Assembly (NCBI RefSeq): GCF_033807715.1
Contig: NC_084606.1
Span: 39,385,767 to 39,449,766, forward strand
Source: Cololabis saira
Lineage: Eukaryota > Chordata > Actinopteri > Beloniformes > Belonidae
Direction: 5' to 3'
DNA: 64,000 nt
Shown here: positions 29,801-40,400 of the stretch, piece after piece
How positions within the stretch are numbered: position 1 is the stretch's first letter
Layout: each line of letters opens with the position of its first letter
Made by a program: the position numbers and the translations under genes
Notes under the pieces: generated by a model
Databases searched by the model: none
The model's input: the letters and a program-made list of their open reading frames with translations, nothing else
Told to the model about the DNA's origin: nothing

Positions 29801-30208
29801 ACATCTACAGTACATCTGAGACCTGTCTATGTCTAGTTTAACACTTACACCAAGCATTTGCTCGACTATAACCGTCAAGACTAGTTTGGTTTAGTTGGAT
29901 TTCAGTCTGATTAAGAAGCTTTTATGCACTTTAAAACTAAAATATAAGCCAGACTAATGCAATTATTTTTTTCCAAAATCACATAGAATCACTGAATGAT
30001 ATCAGGAACTCTTTTCTCTCCATTCACATTTAGTGACAGCATAGTTTTATATTGTCGTACTAAATATAAGTATGACAATGATTTCTTTGGGAGCGTAAAT
30101 AAAGAACTAGTTCAGAAAGAACAGATTCCATTCTTCTCTCAGGAGTTTGTCATTTATTGGCCAAAACTCATAAATAGAAGCACTCCGGTTTTATTGAAAC
30201 CCACATAA

Positions 30209-30423
30209 CATCCATCCATCCATCCATCCATCCATCCATCCATCCATCCAGCCATCCATCCATCCATCCATCCATCCATCCATCCATCCATCCATCCATC
30301 CATCCATCCATCCTCTAAGCCTGCTTATTCCAGTCCAGGGTCCCAGGGGTCTGCTGGAACCAATCCCAGTGCTCTTCATGTGAAAGGCAGGTCCACCCTG
30401 GACAAGTTGCCAGTCCCACATAA
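30209..30423. repeat. (CATC)n microsatellite with common fish flank
   Basis: About 26 CATC units at 30209-30313 with one GCCATC interruption. They are followed by TATTCCAGTCCAGGGTCCCA, TGCTGGAACCAATCCCAG and CACCCTGGACAAGTTGCCAG. This combination recurs in fish genomes as an interspersed repeat, so the microsatellite is probably its tail. Confidence 0.7.
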
Positions 30424-30545
30424 CACATTATAGCTTTTAATTTTAGTTGCCTAAAAAAAAAGCTTTCAAAGCTATTGAACTCTCATCAGCGTAGCTTTCC
30501 CTCAAGTCCAATTCCCCCAATTCATCTTCCTCTACCTCTTCAACG

Positions 30546-31206
30546 TAGAGGTGGTAGTAACGAGTTACATTTACTCCGTTACATTTACTTGAGTAAGTTT
30601 AGGGAAATGTTGTACTTTTAGGAGTAGTTTTGAATCACTATACTTTTTACTTTTACTTGAGTAGATTTGTGAAGAAGAAACTGTTCCTCTTACTCCGCTA
30701 CATTAGGCTACGTTGAGCTGTTACTTTTCTTTTATCCCTTTTATCCGCGTACGCGTCAATCTCATGACATCACTGAGTGATTCTTTGGGAAAAATGTTTG
30801 GTTTTGCATGTTTTGTCACATTTACACAGACTCAAACACACACAGAGTTTCTATGAGTTCATGTTTGTTCTAGTTCTTTCTTCTTCAAGTACTTGAATTT
30901 ACTTTAAGATTATTTTAATATCAGCTATTTTTTATTAATTTTAATTTATTTTATTATTTTATTGATTTAATTTGCCTGAAGATGATTATTTTGTATTTTT
31001 GTCTGTTTGAATGGTTGTGTTAAAAAAATAAATCAGACGTTACTCAACAGTTACTCAGTACTTGAGTAGTTTTTTCACCAAGTACTTTTTTACTTTTACT
31101 CAAGTAATTATTTGGTTGACTACTTTTTACTTCTACTTGAGTCATATTATTCTGAAGTAACAGTACTTTTACTTGAGTACAATTTTTGGCTACTGTACCA
31201 CCTCTG
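30546..31206 (+). mobile_element. hAT non-autonomous element with perfect 8-bp duplication
   Basis: The ends TAGAGGTGG and CCACCTCTG are flanked by identical CTTCAACG at 30538-30545 and 31207-31214, the 8-bp duplication of hAT. The arms contain many copies of ACTTGAGTA/TACTCAAGT (TACTTTTACTTGAGTA and similar), likely transposase-binding subterminal repeats. The middle contains ATCCGCGTACGCGTCAATCT, shared with the truncated copy at 4890-5271. There is no coding frame. Confidence 0.9.
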
Positions 31207-31214
31207 CTTCAACG

Positions 31215-31589
31215 TGTCGCAGCAAATGTGTGGGACACAAACTCCTGCAGGGGGACGGACAAACACTGAATGACTGAGCTTGTTAGGGCTGGTGGGAAGA
31301 GGATGGATGGGATTTTACAGACATCTGCCCATTTCTGTGTGCCAGAGTCCAGGGGTGGATGTTCTTATTGCCAAATATGACACAAACGTGTGACACAGAC
31401 ACTGATGCATCCCTATTTAAACGGGCAAATCCTTCAACGTCTTTAACTACACTTCACACCTAATCACAAGACTTGATTCAAAGCAGTTTTTAGTAAATCT
31501 GCTTTAAACCCAAATGAGTGAGTGACCTTTCATAAAAAGTCCAGACATTTTCCATTGCAAGTTAAGATGGCCAGAATAATAGAGGGTAG
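31215..31589. other. Stretch with no recognisable gene
   Basis: Nothing repetitive and no motif-bearing frame. It leads into the shared flank of the minisatellite locus. Confidence 0.45.
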
Positions 31590-33163
31590 CATTGACGTCA
31601 CTTCCCCACAGGGGCAGTTGGACAGTGATCCGTACAGTTACCCCAAGAACCAGTGGTCCATGGACATTAATATTTGGTACAGTTACCCCAAGAACCAGTG
31701 GTCCATGGACATTAATATTTGGTACAGTTACCAAGAACCAGTGGTCCATGGACATTAATATTTGGTACAGTTACCAAGAACCACTGGTCCATGGACATTA
31801 ATATTTGGTACAGTTACCAAGAACCAGTGGTCCATGGACATTAATATTTAGTACAGTTACCAAGAACCAGTGGTCCATGGACATTAATATTTGGTACAGT
31901 TACCCCAAGAACCAGTGGTCCATGGACATTAATATTTAGTACAGTTACCAAGAACCAGTGGTCCATGGACATTAATATTTGGTACAGTTACCAAGAACCA
32001 GTGGTCCATGGACATTAATATTTGGTACAGTTACCAAGAACCAGTGGTCCATGGACATTAATATTTGGTACAGTTACCAAGAACCAGTGGTCCATGGACA
32101 TTAATATTTGGTACAGTTACCAACAACCAGTGGCCCATGGACATTAATATTTGGTACATTTACCAAGAACCAGTGGTTCATGGACATTAATATTTGGTAC
32201 AGTTACCAAGAACCAGTGGTCCATGGACATTAATATTTGGTACAGTTACCAAGAACCAGTGGTCCATGGACATTAATATTTGGTACAGTTACCAAGAACC
32301 AGTGGTCCATGGACATTAATATTTGGTACAGTTACCAAGAACCAGTGGTTCATGGACATTAATATTTGGTACAGTTACCAAGAACCAGTGGTCCATGGAC
32401 ATTAATATTTGGTACAGTTACCAAGAACCAGTGGTCCATGGACATTAATATTTGGTACAGTTACCAAGAACCAGTGGTCCATGGACATTAATATTTGGTA
32501 CAGTTACCAAGAACTAGGGCTGGGCGATATATCGAGATTTTAATATATATCGATATATTTTCAAACTCGATATGGTACGAGACAATATCGTTTATATCGA
32601 TATAATATATATATATTTTTTTATGATTTTGATATAGCTTATTTTGTGACAAATTGACTTGAATGTTTTATTTGAGATTTGCACAAATGTTTTGTTATTT
32701 GCACAACTGTCAACCTCAGTGTAAAAGTCTGCCTGTTACTTCTACATTGTATTAATTACAGTGTATTTTAATTTAATTGTTATGCAGGAAAGGGATATTT
32801 GTTTTATTTTATTCAAGAAGCATTTTTATTCTATATATGCAGGCAGTTTATTTTTATTTCATTTGTTCCATACATTTTGATATTGTGCAGACCTCTGTTA
32901 ATAAAGGAACCTGTGTGACATTTGGCACGAGGCTTTGTATTAAAACTGACTGTTTTTTTAAGGGTTTGCCTAGAAAAAAAATGAAGCTAACAGAGATGCT
33001 ATGCTATAATGCTTTGGGGGAAACCCCAATTATGGCACAGAAAAAATATCGATATATATATCGAGTATCGCCATTCAGCTAGAAAATATCGAGATATGAC
33101 TTTTGGTCCATATCGCCCAGCCCTACCAAGAACCAGTGGTCCATGGACAATAATATTTGGTCA
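31590..33163 (+). repeat. 43/45-bp minisatellite locus 1, coding-derived, split by a hAT
   Basis: The shared flank GCATTGACGTCACTTCCCCA at about 31590 is followed by CAGTTGGACAGTGA and then about 20 units containing AGAACCAGTGGTCCATGGAC and ATTAATATTTGGTACAGTTA. Units with ACCCCAAG are 45 bases (15 codons, reading KNQWSMDINIWYSYP); units with ACCAAG are 43 bases and break the frame. The first two units are 45. The array is interrupted at 32515-33125 by a hAT and ends at about 33163, where the frame continues into a non-repetitive protein-like segment. A second locus with the same flank is at 63349. Confidence 0.85.
32515..33125. mobile_element. hAT-like element with perfect 8-bp duplication
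   Basis: The ends TAGGGCTGGGCGATATATCG and ATATCGCCCAGCCCTA are inverted. The flanks CCAAGAAC at 32507-32514 and 33126-33133 are identical; because they are minisatellite sequence, the match could also arise from the repeat itself, but the phase is exactly that of an 8-bp duplication. There is no transposase; the interior is AT-rich. Confidence 0.85.
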
Positions 33164-33325
33164 CCAATCCAGTTTCCTGATATTTATATGTACTTAATTT
33201 CTACGCCGGGGAAATACACGAAGCAAAGCTTGAAGGCTTACAAAAGTATTGAAGCTTGTTCCTACTTCAAGGCAGGATTTGTTGTAGAAATTAAAGTGAT
33301 GAGGACACCAAACTTTATGATTTGA
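33143..33325 (+). pseudogene. Protein-like segment following the minisatellite
   Basis: In the frame that reads NQWSMDNNIW in the last unit, translation continues as FPDIYMYLISTPGKYTKQ, LKAYKSIEACSYFKAGFVV, EIKV, and stops at 33323-33325. The pattern DIY.YLI.TPG.YTK..LKAYKS.EA..YF..G resembles a family of uncharacterised proteins I have seen in fish and invertebrate genomes, possibly transposon related; I cannot name it. It suggests that the minisatellite unit is an expanded 15-codon piece of this coding sequence. No start or complete gene is visible here. Confidence 0.5.
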
Positions 33326-33931
33326 CCGTTAGCTACCCAAAAATCCAACATTACCTGATACAAAATGGGAACCACAAATCCACGTTTCGGTGTCTGGAAT
33401 CCAGTTGTTTCAGTGAATTGCAGCGATCCATTTGTCACAGAAAAGATGCAGTCTGCTGGGTCCCTTAGCTCGGCTGTTGAATTCTGGACTCATTTGGAAT
33501 AAATTAAAGTAAATCAGATAATACGTTAATGACACTGAAGTTGCTGAATTGCAATTTAACTCTGAAAGAAATGGAGTGTATTTATTGGAGTGCATTTGAC
33601 AAAATGAAACGCTGTTTTCTTTGTGTAAAGTGCTTTCAGATTACTTTGTTGGGAATCGACGGTCTGCAAGTAAAGTGAATTAAAGTGAAGTTCATTGAAA
33701 GTGACAACATTAGAGCTTCAGCACAATAACAAACCTTGCATTCGCATTAAGTGCTAAATCCACTTCAATTACAGTAAAAGAGTTCAAACTACTTGCATGT
33801 TTGGTTTTGAGGAGAATAGGTAGCCAGTGATGCCCCTGCTTTGAGAGTATTTGATATATTATTCCACTACACTAGAACCAGAGACTGCAAAACAGCATTT
33901 CAAAGTGACTGGGCATGTCATATATAAGGTG
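33326..33931. other. Stretch with no recognisable gene
   Basis: AT-rich DNA. Several TAAAGTGAA-like motifs at 33675-33700 are loosely repeated. Nothing else is seen. Confidence 0.45.
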
Positions 33932-34474
33932 TAGGGGAGAACGGGGTGATTTGAGCCTGTGGGGAAGTTGACCCACCCCTTGTTTATGAACAACCATAGA
34001 CAAATTTGGTCACGTGACCACATGTGTTTGAAGAGTCATCCATTGTACTCACCCTGTGATGGAGAGAGGCTGATCCACTACGTGGTAAGCATATTTAAGT
34101 TCAAAAAACTGTTTTTTGCCGTTCAAAGTGAATTTTTCATGTTCAAGGAGTCGTGATTCTTGCGTCTGAACAATTAAAGACAAGTTTGAACAAATCTCAC
34201 ATATGTGTTAGTGGATTAGGAAGTTATAATATGAGGCTATACTTTTAGCATGATGTTAGCTCTAAACCGCTGGATGATACAAGTTTGTTAAAATGCCAGG
34301 GGTGGGGTCATTTTAGCCAAAAGGCCTGGGGGATGTTGAGCCAGTCAGTGGCTCAACTTCACCCACTTATTATTATTATTATTAAAGTATTATGTTACTG
34401 TAATATGTACATTGCATTCTTACATTTTATCACCAAAATGATGTGACATTTTGAATTTTAGACCAGAAACCATC

Positions 34475-34633
34475 ATGCCACGCCACTATAAACGGAAGAC
34501 AGACAGGGCTTCAACTCCTCTGGTGGATTTGGACAGAGCAGTGGCAGAGGGACAGAATGAAGAAAAAGACTCTGAAAGGGTCGAACCAAATCAGAACCAA
34601 GAAATAAACTGTTGTCTACAGTCGCTCAGATGA
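34475..34633 (+). pseudogene. Transposase N-terminal remnant (pogo-like)
   Basis: MPRHYKRKTDRASTPLVDL resembles the start of pogo/jerky-type transposases (MPR.YKRKT.RAS). In complete members a helix-turn-helix for end binding comes next; here the sequence turns acidic (EGQNEEKDSERVEPNQN) and ends at 34633. Confidence 0.55.
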
Positions 34634-34948
34634 TGATAGTGACAAGAATCTGTCTGCTGGTGACTTCGTCATTGTGAACTTTGCATGTAAAAAAAAAAAT
34701 CCTATAATTACATTGGAATGGTGGAGAACGTTGAGGGCACTGACATCAGTGCAAAGTTCCTGAGGCGAAGTTGTGATGGTTCTGTGAATGAAAAGCCCAA
34801 CTTCACATTCAAAGAGAATGATGAAGGACTCATCCCTAGAGGTGATGTGCTCATGAAACTCCCAAAACCGCAAAAACTTGGGGGAACAGCCAGAAGGGAG
34901 AAGACGTTCGTATTCCCGTGCAGCATTGACAAGTGGGATGTTGAGTAG
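34618..34948 (+). pseudogene. Transposase C-terminal remnant
   Basis: Two frames carry it. One reads SAGDFVIVNFACKKK up to the A run at 34689-34699. After a shift, the other reads YIGMVENVEGTDISAKFLRR, then EKPNFTFKENDEG, MKLPKPQKLGGTARREKTF and FPCSIDKWDVE with a stop at 34946-34948. The shift lies in the A run, consistent with slippage. The pattern FV.VKFA...Y.G.VE....KFLR and LP.P...GGTAR fits the C-terminal domain found after the DDE domain in fish transposases of this type. Confidence 0.55.
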
Positions 34949-35326
34949 TAGCCTTGAAGTTCATTTTTTTCTTCATTGTTAACAATAAAACATTTAAGGA
35001 GTCATTTGGTGTTGAATTTGTCTTGCTTTGATATGGCATTAAATGAGGTGAAAATGTTAAGTTTTACTTCAACATAATCAGTGGCACAATTTACCCCCCT
35101 GTGGCTCAACTTACCCCTCACCGGGGGCAAGTTGAGCCAAGAGACCACTTTTTTTTTTAAAGTCATATTTTGAAAACAGTTAATTTTAGATCAAAGGTGA
35201 TTATTCCCATGGATGCACCACATCCTGAAATATATGTACATATTTTAGTTGGAGACATTACTGTCATGCCCTCACTTTAAAGATGCCTTAAGTAAAAACT
35301 GGCTCAATTCACCCCGCTCTCCCCTA

Positions 35327-35889
35327 ACGATGCTTCGCTCTCAGCCAGAGGAAATGATACAGCACTAACTGAGAGGAGGAGGCGATGTAGCAGGACTGAT
35401 ATTAGTTCGGTTCATGAATGCCCGACTCTACAACCTTTTCAGACAGACAGGGGGAGCTGCTAATTTAGGGCAAGGTGCTCTGAAAGCAATCGAAGCCCAG
35501 TTAGGACCCAGGAGGGGACTGTCGCTTTTCCACCAGTATCTACTCAGCCCGGCTCCACTCCACTCGGTTTGGCGCTTTTTTTTGGTTGGGGGGTTGGAGT
35601 CAGACGTCTGAGTCAGGAGGAGGAAATCAGAGAAAGAGACTCTGACGGATTCTTGTTCATTTTATTCAACCAGCAACTGCAGCAAAAGTCTGTTTCATGA
35701 TCCAACTCTGAGGTGCAGATGTTCATAAACCTGGTGCTGAGGAGAGAATTAAAAAGGATCTAGACGGGGATAAGGAACAACCAGATCCACCAGGAGATCT
35801 GTCTCTTCATAGCTGCTCGCGGCTCCAGCTGACTTTTCAGCACCAAGCCAAAAAAAAATTAAAAGTGTTGCCGCTTGAAGCTTCTCTCA
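35327..35889. other. Repeat-like DNA without a gene
   Basis: CTTTTCCACCAGTATCTACT and GGCTCCACTCCACTCGGTTTGG near 35526-35572 look like the end of a common fish DNA transposon. No partner end was found. The rest is unassigned. Confidence 0.35.
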
Positions 35890-36500
35890 CTAACATTTTT
35901 TAACTTGATATGGAACACAAGCCAACGCTGCAAATAAAAAGAAACCCCGCTGCAAATAAAATAAATGCTTTGCAAATAAAAGTAACGCTGCAAATATAAA
36001 GAAACCCCGCTGCAAATAAAATAAACGCTGCTGCAAATAAAAGAAACGCTGCAAATATAAAGAAACCCCACTGCAAATAAAATAAACGCCGCTGCAAATG
36101 AAAAAAACAACGACGCAAATAAAAAAGCCACAACGGAAGTGAATTACCGGGGACTATTTTTGCTGATGCACCGGTGTTTTTTACGTGAGAGGAGAAGAAG
36201 AAGACGAAGAGGACGTAAGTGAAAAGGAAGAAATAAGAAGAGCGAGGAATAAGAAAAACAACAAACGAGAAAATAAGTGAAAAGGATAGTGTTCAACGTC
36301 GCTACGTGTAATTTTTAATGTGCAACACCGGTGCATCGGCAAAAATAGTCCCCGGTAATTCACTTCCGTTGCAGCTTTAATTTAATTTGCAGCAGCGTTT
36401 TTTTTTCTGTTTGCAGCGTTTATTTTATTTGCTAAGCGTTTCTTTTATTGGCAGCGGCGTTTGTTTCTGTTTGCAGCGTTACTTTAATTTTTAGCAATGG
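35890..36500. mobile_element. Foldback element with tandem GCTGCAAATAAA arms
   Basis: The left arm (about 35927-36125) is a run of irregular units such as CGCTGCAAATAAAAGAAAC; the right arm (about 36370-36490) carries the inverse, TTTGCAGCGTTT units. An inner inverted repeat of about 50 bases pairs AACGGAAGTGAATTACCGGG (36132 on) and TTTTTGCTGATGCACCGGTG with CACCGGTGCATCGGCAAAAA (36327 on) and CCCGGTAATTCACTTCCGTT. The loop (36180-36317) is purine rich. There is no coding content. Confidence 0.75.
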
Positions 36501-36957
36501 CGGGTCTCGGACACCGTGGTTTCAGGGCTCAGGTTTGGGAGCAGGTCTCTCCAGTTTGCCATTGTGCTGCCTTTCCTATACTCAAGAAAATGCTTAGTCA
36601 TGCTAGCAAGGTGAAGGAAGAGCCAAGAGCAGGGGAGGAGGGAGGATGATATACCATCCTGCACTGGAAGATAACTTTAACTTGCCTGTTTTCTTGAGCC
36701 ATAAAATTCTAATGCATGCCATCTAATGCACACAGTATACGCACGAGTACGTACTCAGCTTCTTTCTTTGCTTTTTAATGTTGTGAATGCCTTGTTTTGT
36801 AAACAGATTCACTGTTTCAGTGCATGAAAAGGAGACGGTAGACAGTGAACTGAGAGGCAAATAAAGAACCTCTTTTACAGTCTAACCTCAGCATGTTTTC
36901 CTTCCTTCATCCAACTTTGAAAAACATAGGTTTGCTCCAAAATAAATATATAGAATA
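36501..36957. other. Stretch with no recognisable gene
   Basis: Single-copy-looking DNA with an AATAAA at 36860-36865. No frame with motifs. It could hold the tail of a host transcript, but nothing supports this directly. Confidence 0.4.
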
Positions 36958-37324
36958 CAGGACTGTCTCAGAAAATTTGAATATTGTGATAAAGTTCTTT
37001 ATTTTCTGTAATGCAATTAAAAAAACTAAAATGTCATAAATTCTGGATTCATTACAAATCAACTGAAATATTGCAAGCCTTTTATTATTTTATTATTGCT
37101 GATCATGGCTTACAGTTTAAGATTAAGATTCCCAGAATATTGTAATTTTTTGAGATAGGATATTTGAGTTTTCTTAAGCTGTAAGCCATGATCAGTAATA
37201 TTAAAATAATAAAAGGCTTGCAATATTTCAGTTGATTTGTAATGAATCCAGAATGTATGACATTTTTGCATTACAGAAAATAAAGGACTTTATCACAATA
37301 TTCTAATTTTCTGAGACAGTCCTG
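36958..37324. mobile_element. Palindromic TA-flanked MITE, copy C, complete
   Basis: The complete reference copy in this window: CAGGACTGTCTCAGAAAAT at the left, ATTTTCTGAGACAGTCCTG at the right, with TA on both sides (36956-36957 and 37325-37326). The two arms of about 180 bases are nearly exact inverses. It is non-coding. It is placed about 90 bases before the large satellite. Confidence 0.9.
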
Positions 37325-37412
37325 TAATTGAGTATTATATCACTATATTGAATGGTTGTTAAAGTTGGGGTGCTTGGTTGTGTGTTATTTTTTTTTTTTT
37401 AATTTTATTTAC

Positions 37413-40400
37413 CGCTCCGATACCGATATCACAGCCCTAGTACCGCTCCAATACCACAGCCCTAGTACCGCTCCAATACCGATACAACAGCCCTAGTACC
37501 GCTCCGATGCCGCAGCCCAAGTACCGCTCCGATACCGATACTGTAGCCCTAGTACCGCTCTGATACCGCAGCCCTAGTACCACTCTGATACCGATACCAC
37601 AGCCCTAGTAACGCTCCGATACTGCAGCCCTAGTACCGCTCCGATACCACAGCCCTAGTAACGCTCCGATACCGCAGCCCTAGTACCGCTCCGATACCGA
37701 TACCACAGCCCTAGTACCGCTCCGATACCGCAGCCCTAGAACCACTCCGATACCGATACCGCAGCCCTAGTACCGCTCCGATACTGCAGCCCTAGTACCG
37801 CTCCGATACCGCAGCCCTAGTACCGCTCCGATACCGATACCGCAGCCCTAGTACCACTCCGATACCGCAGCCCTAGTACCGCTCCGATACCGATACCGCA
37901 GCCCTAGTACCGCTCCGATACCGATACCACAGCCCTAGTACCGCTCCGATTCCGATACCAATACCGCAGCCCTAGTACCGCTCTGATACCGATACCACAG
38001 CCCTAGTACCGCACTGATACCACAGCCCTAGTACCGCTCCGATAACACAGCCCTAGTACCGCTCTGATACTGATACCGCAGCCCTAGTACCGCTCCGATA
38101 CCACAGACCTAGTACCGCTCCGATATCACAGCCCTAGTACCACTCTGATACCGATACCACTGCCCTAGTACCACTCTGATACCGCAGCCCTAGTACCGCT
38201 CCGATACCAATACCACAGCCCTAGTACCGCTCCGATACCGATACCGCAGGCCTAGTACCGCTCTGACACTGCAGCCCTAGTACCGCTCCGATACAATACC
38301 GCAGCCCTAGTACCGCTCCGATACCGATACCACAGCCCTAGTGCCGCTCCGATACCGATACTGCAGCCCCAGTACTGCTCCGATACCGATACCGCAGCCC
38401 TAGTACCGCTCCGATACCGATACCACAGCCCTAGTACCGCTCTGATACCGCAGCCCTAGTACCGCTCCAATACCGATACCGCAGCCCTAGTACCGCTCCG
38501 ATACCGATACCGCAGCCCTAGTACCGCTCCGATACCACAGCCCTAGTACCGCTCCGATACCACAGCCCTAGTACCGCTCCGATACTGCAGCCCTAGTACC
38601 GCTCCGATACCACAGCCCTAGTACCGCTCTGATACCGATACCACAGCCCTAGTACCACTCCGATACCGCAGCCCTAGTACCGCTCCGATACCGATACCGC
38701 AGCCCTAGTACCGCTCCGATACCGATACCACAGCCCTAGTACCGCTCCGATTCCGATACCAATACCGCAGCCCTAGTACCGCTCTGATACCGATACCACA
38801 GCCCTAGTACCGCACTGATACCACAGCCCTAGTACCGCTCCGATAACACAGCCCTAGTACCGCTCTGATACTGATACCGCAGCCCTAGTACCGCTCCGAT
38901 ACCACAGACCTAGTACCGCTCCGATATCACAGCCCTAGTACCACTCTGATACCGATACCACTGCCCTAGTACCACTCTGATACCGCAGCCCTAGTACCGC
39001 TCCGATACCAATACCACAGCCCTAGTACCGCTCCGATACCGATACCGCAGGCCTAGTACCGCTCTGACACTGCAGCCCTAGTACCGCTCCGATACAATAC
39101 CGCAGCCCTAGTACCGCTCCGATACCGATACCACAGCCCTAGTGCCGCTTCGATACCGATACTGCAGCCCCAGTACTGCTCCGATACCGATACCGCAGCC
39201 CTAGTACCGCTCCGATACCGATACCACAGCCCTAGTACCGCTCTGATACCGCAGCCCTAGTACCGCTCCAATACCGATACCGCAGCCCTAGTACCGCTCC
39301 GATACCGATACCGCAGCCCTAGTACCGCTCCGATACCACAGCCCTAGTACCGCTCCGATACCACAGCCCTAGTACCGCTCCGATACTGCAGCCCTAGTAC
39401 CGCTCCGATACCACAGCCCTAGTACCGCTCTGATACCGATACCACAGCCCTAGTACCACTCTGATACCGATACCACTGCCCTAGTACCACTCTGATACCG
39501 ATACCACTGCCCTAGTACCACTCTGATACCGCAGCCCTAGTACCGCTCCGATACCAATACCACAGCCCTAGTACCGCTCCGATACTGCAGCCCTAGTACC
39601 GCTCCGATACCAATACCGCAGCCCTAGTACCGCTCCGATACCGCAGCCCTAGTACCGCTCCGATACCGATACCGCAGCCCTAGTACCGCTCCGATACCGA
39701 TACCACAGCCCTAGTACCGCTCCGATTCCGATACCAATACCGCAGCCCTAGTACCGCTCTGATACCGATACCACAGCCCTAGTACCGCTCTGATACCACA
39801 GCCCTAGTACCGCTCCGATACCGATACCACAGCCCTAGTACCGCTCCGATAACACAGCCCTAGTACCGCTCTGATACTGATACCGCAGCCCTAGTACCGC
39901 TCCGATACCACAGACCTAGTACCGCTCCGATATCACAGCCCTAGTACCACTCTGATACCGATACCACTGCCCTAGTACCACTCTGATACCGCAGCCCTAG
40001 TACCGCTCCGATACCAATACCACAGCCCTAGTACCGTTCCGATACCGATACCGCAGGCCTAGTACCGCTCTGACACTGCATCCCTAGTACCGCTCCGATA
40101 CCAATACCGCAGCCCTAGTACCGCTCCGATACCGATACCACAGCCCTAGTACCGCTCCGATACCGCAGCCCTAGAACCACTCCGATACCGATACCGCAGC
40201 CCTAGTACCGCTCCGATACTGCAGCCCTAGTACCGCTCCGATACCAATACCGCAGACCTAGTACCGCTCCGATACCGCAGCCCTAGTACCGCTCCGATAC
40301 CGATACCGCAGCCCTAGTACCGCTCCGATACCGATACCACAGCCCTAGTACCGCTCCGATTCCGATACCAATACCGCAGCCCTAGTACCGCTCTGATACC

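Larger units (their letters stand above)
33934..35324 (+). mobile_element. pogo/Tigger-like DNA transposon, internally deleted
   Basis: The ends GGGGAGAACGGGGTGATTTG and GCTCAATTCACCCCGCTCTC are inverted and flanked by TA (33932-33933 and 35325-35326). Related GGGCAAGTTGAGCC-type motifs recur inside (34331, 35115). Two coding remnants lie at 34475-34633 and 34618-34948, corresponding to the two ends of the transposase; the catalytic DDE middle is missing. Confidence 0.7.
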
